The notes under the pieces are model-generated. The model searched no databases and was not told the origin of the DNA. It worked only from the letters and a program-made list of their open reading frames with translations. Position numbers and translations under genes: made by a program. From positions 296,821 through 360,820 of the forward strand of contig JAFLBQ010000003.1 in NCBI GenBank assembly GCA_017303805.1: a stretch of DNA of 64,000 nucleotides, read 5' to 3'. Shown piece after piece: positions 52,550 through 60,328 of the stretch. Position 1 is the stretch's first letter; each line of letters begins with the position of its first letter. The DNA comes from Cytophagales bacterium. GTDB taxonomy: Bacteria > Bacteroidota > Bacteroidia > Cytophagales > Cyclobacteriaceae.

Positions 52550-52628
52550 GTCTTAAGTCGTTAGGCCATAGTCCATAGACTTTAGTTTCTGCTTAACTAA
52601 AGTCTATAGACTCAATACTATGGACTAT
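52550..52628. repeat. Inverted heptanucleotide array filling the aguA-aguB spacer
   Basis: The whole spacer is built of 7-base units: GTCTTAA, GTCGTTA, GGCCATA, GTCCATA, GACTTTA, GTTTCTG, then the complement units TAAAGTC, TATAGAC, TCAATAC, TATGGAC. Arms 52568-52587 and 52595-52628 pair perfectly around the 7-base loop TCTGCTT, apart from a 14-base (two-unit) insertion in the right arm. The transcript would form a long hairpin between the genes. Confidence 0.8.
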
Positions 52629-53507
52629 TTAATCCTCGTCAATAAACCTTTTGGTAATCGGTTGGTACGAATCAATACGCCTGTCGCGCAGGAAAGGCCA
52701 GTGTGTACGAACGCTGTCGGTCTTTTTTAAATCGAGCTCCACTACGTTCACTTCTTCTTTATCGTGCGAGGCCTGGTATAAAACACTTCCCAATGGATTG
52801 GCAATAAAGGAGCCACCCCAAAATTTCATGGCCCCATTTTGTTCAAAGCCTACACGGTTTACGCTCACCACATGCAGACCGTTGGCTACCGCATGGCTGC
52901 GTTGTATGGTTTGCCACGCCCCGTATTGCTCTGTATTGGTTGCTTCATCTTGCGATGTAGCCCAGCCAATAGCGGTTGGGTAAAATAAAACCTCAGCGCC
53001 CATCAGCGCAGTAATGCGCGAGGCCTCCGGATACCACTGATCCCAGCAGATGAGAATTCCAATAGTTGCAAACTTTGTTTTGAATACTTTGTAACCCAAA
53101 TCACCGGGAGTGAAATAAAATTTCTCGTAGTAAGCCGGGTCGTCAGGAATGTGCATTTTTCGATACTTGCCGAGGTACTTTCCATCGGCATCAATTACTG
53201 CGGTGGTGTTATGATAAAGACCTTCGGCCCGTTTTTCAAACAAGGAAGCGATAATTACTACACCAAGTTCTTTTGCTACGTTAGAGAGCGCATCGGTAGA
53301 GGGGCCCGGTATCGCTTCGGCCAACTTAAAGTTTTCATAATCTTCCACATCGCAGAAATACAGCGATGTAAACAATTCCTGCAAGCACACCACCTGTGCC
53401 CCTTTGGCTGCGGCTTCCCGAATGCGTTCAATGGCTTTGGTCAGGTTTTCTTTAGGCGCTGCGGTGCACGTCATCTGCACGGTACCAATTTTTACCTTCT
53501 TGCTCAA
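52629..53507 (-). CDS. aguB: N-carbamoylputrescine amidase (nitrilase family)
   Basis: Second step of agmatine use: N-carbamoylputrescine to putrescine, CO2 and ammonia. The 292-residue carbon-nitrogen hydrolase has the catalytic triad Glu in CLQELFTSLYF, Lys in YRKMHIPDD and Cys in ILICWDQWYPE; the last motif and AIGWATSQ match plant and bacterial N-carbamoylputrescine amidases. The frame is open to 53816, but homology begins at KKVKIGTVQMTC, so a TTG at 53507 is the likely start. Assignment is strengthened by the neighbouring aguA. Confidence 0.93.
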   Translation of the reverse strand: MSKKVKIGTVQMTCTAAPKENLTKAIERIREAAAKGAQVVCLQELFTSLYFCDVEDYENFKLAEAIPGPSTDALSNVAKELGVVIIASLFEKRAEGLYHNTTAVIDADGKYLGKYRKMHIPDDPAYYEKFYFTPGDLGYKVFKTKFATIGILICWDQWYPEASRITALMGAEVLFYPTAIGWATSQDEATNTEQYGAWQTIQRSHAVANGLHVVSVNRVGFEQNGAMKFWGGSFIANPLGSVLYQASHDKEEVNVVELDLKKTDSVRTHWPFLRDRRIDSYQPITKRFIDED

Positions 53508-53609
53508 CTTATTTTTGTTTTGATTTTTAAGCTGTAAAGGTAAAAACTTTGGGGCGATGCGAAATACTATGCTACTTTTAACAATGCAGGTTAATTTTGA
53601 AAAAGTTTT

Positions 53610-54920
53610 ATGACCACTTCGGGTTCTTTTGTTCCTCCCTCCAAGTCCAAATCTGCTGCGGCCGCTTCCGCGCGGGGCCAACTTCAGGTCGATGATTTTA
53701 CCCAAGCTAAAATGACCCGGCTGCGCGGGCAGTTTGCTATTGTAGCCGCAGTGGTGGGCGCTGTATATGCAACCCTTGTGCTTACCATGGGCGAGTACAA
53801 TTTTATACCCTGGCATATCTTGCTAATAGGGGGCAGTGCCCTTTCGTATTACCTAAACAAAGCCGGCCACCATATTGCCTCCACGCTGTTACTGTTTGTT
53901 TTGTGTAATTCGTTTGTTTACCTGTTTAGTTCGGTGGGGCGGCCACAAGACGGCATTTTTTTCTTTTACTTTATTACCAACACCCTGTGCATTGTGCTTA
54001 TTGGCTACCGGTACCAGTGGCTTATTGCCACCTTGGTTTTAATTACGCTCCTGCTGGCAATTTTTGCTTACCTGGTACCTACCCGAATTGCCCCGGTACC
54101 TCAAAACATTACACCACAAATTGAGCGTGGTATTTTTCTGATTAACCTCACTATTAGTTTGTTGTTCGGGTCGTACGTGCTAATAATCCTAATGCGGGTA
54201 AATCATCAGGCCGAGAGCAACCTGATTTCAAAGCACCACGAACTTGCCAAAACCAACGAAGAGTTAGACCGCTTTGTTTACAGCGCGAGCCACGATATGC
54301 GAGCTCCGCTATCGTCTTTATTAGGATTGATAAGCGTGGCCGAAAAAACGCAAACCCCCGATGAAACCGCCCTGTGCCTGAGTATGATGCGACAACGCAT
54401 AGGCGTAATGGAAGGTTTTTTAAAAGAAATAACCGACTACTCGCGCAACGTGCGCACCGTAGTTGAAAAGAAACCGATTAATATTTTGAATGCCGTGCAG
54501 GCATCCCTTAGCAGCTTAAACTTTTTAGACGAGCGCAGCAATATTGAAATTACCTTGCAGGTAGATCCGGAGCTCGTTATTTTTTCTGACGAATCCCGGC
54601 TTCTTGTTGTTCTTAATAACCTGCTTGCAAACGCCATTAAGTACTACGATACCCAAAAAAGCAATCCTGTTATTAAGATTAGCGCCACCATTCATCAATC
54701 GCGCCTAACACTTACCATTGAAGACAACGGGGTGGGCATTAGTGCTGAACATCAGGCAAGAATTTTCGACATGTTTTATCGGGCCACCACCCGGGGCGAA
54801 GGCTCGGGGCTGGGTTTGTACATTGTACGCGAAACCATTCAAAAACTGGGGGGCTTCATTAAGCTACAATCAGTGGCAGGTACCGGAAGTATTTTTACGG
54901 TAACGCTGCCTGTTGCTTAA
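53610..54920 (+). CDS. Membrane sensor histidine kinase
   Basis: 436 residues: Ser/Ala-rich N-terminal tail, about six membrane helices (43-195), coiled coil, HisKA with H228 in FVYSASHDMRAPLSSLLGL and HATPase with VLNNLLANAIKY, EDNGVGIS and GSGLGLYIV. Same architecture as the kinases at 29-31 kb and 56 kb. Orphan: no response regulator adjacent. Divergent from aguB and convergent with mnmD (4-base overlap). Confidence 0.93.
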   Translation: MTTSGSFVPPSKSKSAAAASARGQLQVDDFTQAKMTRLRGQFAIVAAVVGAVYATLVLTMGEYNFIPWHILLIGGSALSYYLNKAGHHIASTLLLFVLCNSFVYLFSSVGRPQDGIFFFYFITNTLCIVLIGYRYQWLIATLVLITLLLAIFAYLVPTRIAPVPQNITPQIERGIFLINLTISLLFGSYVLIILMRVNHQAESNLISKHHELAKTNEELDRFVYSASHDMRAPLSSLLGLISVAEKTQTPDETALCLSMMRQRIGVMEGFLKEITDYSRNVRTVVEKKPINILNAVQASLSSLNFLDERSNIEITLQVDPELVIFSDESRLLVVLNNLLANAIKYYDTQKSNPVIKISATIHQSRLTLTIEDNGVGISAEHQARIFDMFYRATTRGEGSGLGLYIVRETIQKLGGFIKLQSVAGTGSIFTVTLPVA

Positions 54921-55582
54921 TGCTTTACGGCTCGAATCATTTCTCTTTTTCCGGGTGGCCCGGGTAGCGATTGAACGGCTAATCCCAATGCTTTAAGGTC
55001 GCGCTTCAGTTGGCCTTTGGCGCAGTACGTTACCAACATCCCACCGCTGCTCAGGTTTCGAACTGTTTTTTCCAGCATCGCATAGGTCCACATGTCGGGT
55101 TGTTTGTTGGGGGCAAACGCATCGTAATAGATCAGATCAAATTTCAGATCTGGCATTTGAAGCGCTTGCAATGTGCCCTCGTGCTTATACAACCAACCGC
55201 CCGGGGTTACCTGCTGCCAGCTATTCCACGGCAGTGCATGTATTTTTTCAAACAACGCGCTATCGGCTTCGGCATAGTTTAAAGATTGCCACACTTGGTT
55301 GGGCAATGGAAATTTTTCAATTGCGTAGTAGTGTACATTTAAGAATTGCACTTCGGGCAACCGAAAAGTAAGCCACGCATTAAGTGCGGTGCCCAGGCCC
55401 ACCTCCAAAATGGTTAATTCACGATGTTGGTTTTGCTGGCACCAATAGCGCAACCCCTGGTTTATAAAAACATAGTCGGATTCTTGCACGGCTCCGTGCC
55501 GCGAGTGGTAGGTTTCGTCCAGTTCGGCATTGAGTAGAGAATGCGAACCATCTGCGGTTAAAATCACACGCACCTCGGGCAT
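54917..55582 (-). CDS. mnmD: tRNA 5-methylaminomethyl-2-thiouridine methyltransferase (MnmD)
   Basis: Methylates the nm5 group of wobble uridine in tRNAs; it corresponds to the N-terminal domain of MnmC alone. 221 residues with DGSHSLLNAELDETYHSRHG near the N-terminus, SAM-binding ILEVGLGTALNAWL, and the YYDAFAPNKQPDMW catalytic-region motif. The single-domain MnmD form occurs in several bacteria without the FAD-dependent MnmC oxidase domain. Two bases after ispF, so co-transcribed. Confidence 0.9.
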   Translation of the reverse strand: MPEVRVILTADGSHSLLNAELDETYHSRHGAVQESDYVFINQGLRYWCQQNQHRELTILEVGLGTALNAWLTFRLPEVQFLNVHYYAIEKFPLPNQVWQSLNYAEADSALFEKIHALPWNSWQQVTPGGWLYKHEGTLQALQMPDLKFDLIYYDAFAPNKQPDMWTYAMLEKTVRNLSSGGMLVTYCAKGQLKRDLKALGLAVQSLPGPPGKREMIRAVKH

Positions 55583-55584
55583 AC

Positions 55585-56064
55585 TTATCCTTTACGGATT
55601 AATGCAACCGCCATAGCATTCACTCCTTCCTCGCGCCCTACATAGCCTAACTTTTCGTTGGTAGTGGCTTTAATGGATATATCTTCTTCCGCAATATTCA
55701 TGAGTGGCGCCAGCACTTTTTTCATTGCATCGATGTGTGGATTTACTTTGGGTGCCTCCAGGCAAACGGTGCAATCCACATTTTCGATTTGCCAGCCGCG
55801 CTCAGCCAGCATCCGGGTAACGTCCTTCAAAAAGAATTTGCTATCCATACCACTCCAGCGCGCATCGTTGTTAGAATAATGATACCCAATGTCGCGCAGG
55901 TTAGCGGCACCCAGCAAGGCATCGCAAATCGCATGAATCAGTACATCGGCATCGCTATGGCCAACGGCTCCCTTGTGCGCAGGCAGTTGAATGCCCCCGA
56001 GGTAAAAATTCCGGCCTTCTTCTAATTGATGCACATCAAAGCCTAAACCCACGCGAATCTTCAT
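55585..56064 (-). CDS. ispF: 2-C-methyl-D-erythritol 2,4-cyclodiphosphate synthase
   Basis: Non-mevalonate isoprenoid pathway enzyme forming the cyclic diphosphate. The 159-residue protein has the zinc ligands in GFDVHQL and in GHSDADVLIHAICDALLGA, and the C-terminal EKLGYVGREEGVNAMAV segment. Typical length. First gene of a pair with mnmD; divergent from a histidine kinase. Confidence 0.95.
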   Translation of the reverse strand: MKIRVGLGFDVHQLEEGRNFYLGGIQLPAHKGAVGHSDADVLIHAICDALLGAANLRDIGYHYSNNDARWSGMDSKFFLKDVTRMLAERGWQIENVDCTVCLEAPKVNPHIDAMKKVLAPLMNIAEEDISIKATTNEKLGYVGREEGVNAMAVALIRKG

Positions 56065-56132
56065 GCTATTTTTTTATCCAAAAATAATGGTTGCAGGTTC
56101 ATTATTCATTTTATCTTTAACTTGATTTTTGC

Positions 56133-57809
56133 ATGGCTTCCTTTAGAGATTTTCTGGTTGGCAAAACCGACATCCCCTCGCGCACTGACTTTAAATATGC
56201 TATGCTCCGGAGTCAGTTCGCAGCCATTACTCTTTTTGTTGCGGCATTCTACATTGTGTTGGATACCATTAACGGAGTGCGGGTGTTCATTCCGTTTTAT
56301 TTAGTGCTGGCTGCCGGAGGTCTCGTTTCTTTTTTACTAAACCGATACCGCTTTTTTGTTGCCGCATCCATTACCCAAATGCTTCTTATCAATGGGTTGG
56401 TGCTCATCTTTTCAGATGTCGATCATCCGTATGGTGGTGTTTACTTTTACTTTCTTACCTGCTCGGCCGCAGGCCTTATTTTGTTTAGTTACTATAACCG
56501 CGCACTGAGCATTGTGTTTGCGCTGCTCCCGCTCGTGCTGGGCCTGGTAGCTTTCTATGCCGATCTGAATGTGATTCCGGCCCCGAGTTACGAACCCCAC
56601 ATGGTTGAAATAAACTTTGTGTCCAACCTGGTAATCGGTATTCTGGCCAATGGCTTTGTGGTTTATTTTCTGATTAACCGCAATCGCGAAATTGAACAAA
56701 GTTTACTCCAAACTTCCCATGATCTGAAAAAAAGCGAAGAGCGCTTTTTAATGGCCTTGCATGGTACCAAAGCCGGTGTGTACGAATGGCGGATGGCCGA
56801 AAACTCCATCTACGTAAGTACCGATTGGAAACTGCTGTTAGGGTATGAAGCGCACGAGTTGAACAACCTTACCCGCGAAGATTTTTTGCCGTGGGTGTAT
56901 GAAGAAGACCGCATTCGCACCCGCGAATTAATTGCTGCAAACCTCGCAGCGCAAACACCCTATCAAAACCAATTCCGGTTACGCACAAAAAGCGGAGCAT
57001 ACAAGTGGTTTCAGGATAGCGGAGTTTTTAAAAAAGACGAAACCGGCAATGTTATTTTGGTAGGCACACTAATCGATATTGACAGCCGTAAACGAGCCGA
57101 AGAAGAACTGGCCCTAAAGAACCAGCAGCTTGCCAAAACCAACGAAGAGTTAGATCGATTTGTGTACAGCGCCAGCCACGATATGCGCGCACCGCTCAGT
57201 TCGTTGCTGGGGCTTATTCATCTTTCCGAAAAAACCGATCGCCCTGAAGAAGTAGGGTTGTTTTTGCAAATGATGAAAGACCGGATTAAAACCATGGAAG
57301 GATTTATTAAGGAAGTAACCGACTACTCGCGCAACACGCGCTTGGATCTGTTGCCCACTCCCATTAAGCTGGCAACGCTGGCCCACGAGGTGGTACAAAC
57401 CCTGGCCTATTCCGTGGTAAACAAAAAAGTTCGCATTGAAGTGCAAATTGATCCCGCCCTCGAAATCTCCACCGATCCCAGCCGGCTAAAGGTTGTTATC
57501 AATAACCTGGTATCGAATGCCTACAAGTACCACCGCTTCGATCAGCCCGATCCGTTTATACTAATTGATGCTTTAAAAAAGGCAGATCATGTACTGCTGA
57601 GTATAAAGGACAACGGAAAAGGTATTGGCCCTGAACATCACACCCGAATTTTTGACATGTTCTATCGCGCCTCCGAATCGAGCGAAGGCTCGGGGCTGGG
57701 CTTGTACATTGTAAAAGAAACACTCGATAAACTGGAGGGAAGCATTAGCGTGCAGTCAACCGTTGGCGTTGGTTCTGAGTTTTTGGTAACGCTTCCGCTG
57801 AGTTTGTAA
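56133..57809 (+). CDS. Membrane sensor histidine kinase with PAS domain
   Basis: 558 residues: about six membrane helices (29-183), a PAS domain (about 200-325; EERFLMALHGTKAGVYEW, DWKLLLGYEAHEL, FRLRTKSGAYKWFQD), coiled coil, HisKA with H349 in FVYSASHDMRAPLSSLLGL and HATPase (VINNLVSNAYKY, KDNGKGIG, GSGLGLYIV). The PAS is an addition to the sensor shared with the other three kinases in the window. Orphan kinase. Ends three bases before the convergent M16 gene. Confidence 0.93.
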   Translation: MASFRDFLVGKTDIPSRTDFKYAMLRSQFAAITLFVAAFYIVLDTINGVRVFIPFYLVLAAGGLVSFLLNRYRFFVAASITQMLLINGLVLIFSDVDHPYGGVYFYFLTCSAAGLILFSYYNRALSIVFALLPLVLGLVAFYADLNVIPAPSYEPHMVEINFVSNLVIGILANGFVVYFLINRNREIEQSLLQTSHDLKKSEERFLMALHGTKAGVYEWRMAENSIYVSTDWKLLLGYEAHELNNLTREDFLPWVYEEDRIRTRELIAANLAAQTPYQNQFRLRTKSGAYKWFQDSGVFKKDETGNVILVGTLIDIDSRKRAEEELALKNQQLAKTNEELDRFVYSASHDMRAPLSSLLGLIHLSEKTDRPEEVGLFLQMMKDRIKTMEGFIKEVTDYSRNTRLDLLPTPIKLATLAHEVVQTLAYSVVNKKVRIEVQIDPALEISTDPSRLKVVINNLVSNAYKYHRFDQPDPFILIDALKKADHVLLSIKDNGKGIGPEHHTRIFDMFYRASESSEGSGLGLYIVKETLDKLEGSISVQSTVGVGSEFLVTLPLSL

Positions 57810-57812
57810 AAC

Positions 57813-59051
57813 TCAACCTTCCGCACAATAGTATAGCACGTTAGAATTTTCGGGGCGCAAAATTTCTGCTGCTGCTTGCCGAATTGCTGCGAGGTTTACC
57901 TGCGCAATTTTTTTTGTCTCGTGGTTTACCGATTCCACATCGCCCGAAAGCGCGGCAAAGGCGAGGTTCATAGCGCGATTCATTACCTCTACTTTTTCAA
58001 ACTCGAGGGTAGTGAGCGCCTGGTTTTTTGCTTTGGTAAGTTCCTCTTCGGTAGCTCCGGTGGCAATCAATTCATCAATCACAGCATCAATAGCCGCTTC
58101 TCCTGCTTCGGGTTCAATGCCCGTGCTCAGCCGGCCATTTACTACAATCAAACCCGGATCGACCGTGCCCATGGTAAAAGATGAAATAGAAGTAAAAATT
58201 TCTTTCTCCTTCACCAGCTTGTTATACAGCCTGCTGGAGTGCCCCCGCCCCAATACATCGCTTAGTAAATCCGCTGCATGAAAGTCCGCATCAAACCGAC
58301 CCGGCATGTGATAGGCCTTGTACAACGCATGTGCGGGCACCTTTGCTATAACTCGTTCTTGCCGTTTTTGCAATTGTCTGGGCTCGGCAGGCACACTGCG
58401 CACAAGTTTTTTACCAGCCGGTATAGGGCCAAACCATTTCTCGGCTAAGGTTTTTACTTGCGGCACCGTTACATTACCCGCCACTACCAATATGGCATTG
58501 CTGGGTACATAGTGGGTAAAGAAAAAGTCCTTTACATCCTGCAAGGTGGCATTTTCTATATGACTGATTTCTTTGCCGATGGTAGCCCACCGATACGGAT
58601 GTTGGGTGTAAGCCAGCGGCCGGAGTTTCAGCCACACATCCCCGTATGGTTGGTTGAGGTAGCGTTGTTTGAATTCTTCTATCACCACTTTGCGTTGCAC
58701 TTCCAGCACCTGCGGATCGAACGACAAGCTCAACATCCTGTCGCTCTCTAACCAAAAACCCGTTTCGATATTGGCGGCCGGAAGGGTAAGGTAATAATTC
58801 GTAATATCGGTGTTGGTAAAGGCGTTGTTCTCGCCACCCACTTGCTGCAGCGGCTCATCGTACGAGGGTATGTTTACCGAGCCACCAAACATAAGGTGTT
58901 CGAACAAATGAGCGAACCCTGTTTTATCGGGGTGCTCATCGCGCGAGCCTACCTCGTACAAAATGTTCATTACCGCAAGCTGTACGGTAGGGTCTTCATG
59001 CACAATTACGCGCAAGCCATTGGCAAGCGTAAACAAAGTGTAGGGTATCAT
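57813..59051 (-). CDS. M16-family zinc protease
   Basis: 412 residues with the inverted zinc motif HLFEH (HxxEH) at about 50 and a third ligand region in VVIEEFKQRY, followed by an inactive-type C-terminal half (LSTGIEPEAGEAAIDAVID). No signal peptide, so cytoplasmic. Similar to the processing-peptidase-like M16B proteins. ATG 59051 is chosen; the frame opens to 59069. Confidence 0.9.
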   Translation of the reverse strand: MIPYTLFTLANGLRVIVHEDPTVQLAVMNILYEVGSRDEHPDKTGFAHLFEHLMFGGSVNIPSYDEPLQQVGGENNAFTNTDITNYYLTLPAANIETGFWLESDRMLSLSFDPQVLEVQRKVVIEEFKQRYLNQPYGDVWLKLRPLAYTQHPYRWATIGKEISHIENATLQDVKDFFFTHYVPSNAILVVAGNVTVPQVKTLAEKWFGPIPAGKKLVRSVPAEPRQLQKRQERVIAKVPAHALYKAYHMPGRFDADFHAADLLSDVLGRGHSSRLYNKLVKEKEIFTSISSFTMGTVDPGLIVVNGRLSTGIEPEAGEAAIDAVIDELIATGATEEELTKAKNQALTTLEFEKVEVMNRAMNLAFAALSGDVESVNHETKKIAQVNLAAIRQAAAEILRPENSNVLYYCAEG

Positions 59052-59122
59052 CACCTGAATTTGGCGCAAGATAGTTTGGCCGCGTGTTTTTTCTATATTT
59101 TAGCAACCTTGAAACGTCTTTT

Positions 59123-60283
59123 ATGTCGGTTGAGGTAATGTTAATTATTCTGAGTGGGTTGGTCATTTTCAGTTATCTGTTCGACCTGATCGCCAAACAA
59201 TTTAAAATTCCCTCTGTTATTCTGCTCTTGCTTAGTGGTATCGGGTTGCGTTACCTGGCCGTGTGGCTGGAGTTGCCTATTCCTAATTTTGAACCCATTC
59301 TGCCGCTGGTTGGCACAATCGGATTAATTCTGATTGTATTGGAGGGCGCGCTGGAGCTTAAACTGGAGCGCGAAAAAGCGGGCATGATAAAACAATCGCT
59401 TGGGTCGGCTTTTTTTATTTTACTGGCTACCACTACGGGTATTGCATTCTTTTACCACTACGTTACCGGAGCCAACCTGCGCCTCTGTTTTTTAAATGCG
59501 GTTCCGTTAGGCATCATCAGTTCTGCCATTGCCATTCCTTCGGCCGGGGTATTGCCTGGCCATCGCAAAGATTTTATCATCTACGAATCTTCGCTTTCCG
59601 ATATTTTCGGGGTAATCATGTTTAACTTTATGATGGCAAACGAAACCATCGGAATTAATTCATTCATCAGGCTGGGTTGGCAAACCATTCTTATCCTGGT
59701 ACTATCCGCAGTATTTTGTCTTATGCTTCTTTATCTGCTGAAGCGGATTACACACCACCTCAAATTTTTCCTGATTATTGCGGTGCTCATTTTAGTGTAT
59801 GCCATCGGCAAGCATTACCATTTGCCCACTTTGGTTATTGTGCTGGCCTTCGGATTATTTCTCAATAACCTCCACTGGATCCGCCTCGCCTGGTTTAAAA
59901 CTAATTTTAAGTACGATAATTTCTACAAAGACTTTAACCAGCTTAATCAATTGAGTGGCGAAAGTGCGTTTATTGTACGAACGTTTTTCTTTTTAATTTT
60001 CGGGTTTACGCTCAACGTGCCCTCTTTATTTAATCTTTCTGTGCTTATTAACGGAGGCATAATTGTGGCCATTATTTACCTGGTTAGAATTGCATACCAG
60101 AAATTTTTTGTTCCAAAAGCAGGTGTCGCAGAATACTTCCTCTCGCCCCGGGGGCTTATCAGCATCTTATTATTCTTTAGCATTCCGCAAGCACAAAAGT
60201 TAACCGGCATTGAAAATAGTCTTCTGTTTTTTGTAATTCTGGCTACCAGTTTAAATTATGACTTTCGGGCTTGTTTCTGTTAA
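59123..60283 (+). CDS. CPA1-type Na+/H+ antiporter, frameshifted near its 3' end
   Basis: A cation:proton antiporter with about 12 membrane helices: FKIPSVILLLLSGIGLR, GTIGLILIVLEGALELKL, SSAIAIPSAGVLPG and YESSLSDIFG, the last with the acidic ion-site residue. The frame ends abruptly in the last helix (ATSLNYDFRACFC). If one A of the AAA at 60253-60255 is dropped, the helix continues as ATSLIMTFGLVSVKK, then a polar tail, and the stop TGA (60330-60332) overlaps the ATG of the next gene in an ATGA junction. So the intact gene would run to 60332; either a real mutation or a read error. Confidence 0.85.
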   Translation: MSVEVMLIILSGLVIFSYLFDLIAKQFKIPSVILLLLSGIGLRYLAVWLELPIPNFEPILPLVGTIGLILIVLEGALELKLEREKAGMIKQSLGSAFFILLATTTGIAFFYHYVTGANLRLCFLNAVPLGIISSAIAIPSAGVLPGHRKDFIIYESSLSDIFGVIMFNFMMANETIGINSFIRLGWQTILILVLSAVFCLMLLYLLKRITHHLKFFLIIAVLILVYAIGKHYHLPTLVIVLAFGLFLNNLHWIRLAWFKTNFKYDNFYKDFNQLNQLSGESAFIVRTFFFLIFGFTLNVPSLFNLSVLINGGIIVAIIYLVRIAYQKFFVPKAGVAEYFLSPRGLISILLFFSIPQAQKLTGIENSLLFFVILATSLNYDFRACFC

Positions 60284-60328
60284 GAAAGAAGAAACTCCGC
60301 AGGCCCACCCTACGCAACCCGATGCCAC

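Noticed and set aside
53508-53816. Long N-terminal extension of the N-carbamoylputrescine amidase
   Set aside because: It is low in sense, overlaps the divergent kinase start and precedes the family start KKVKIGTVQM.
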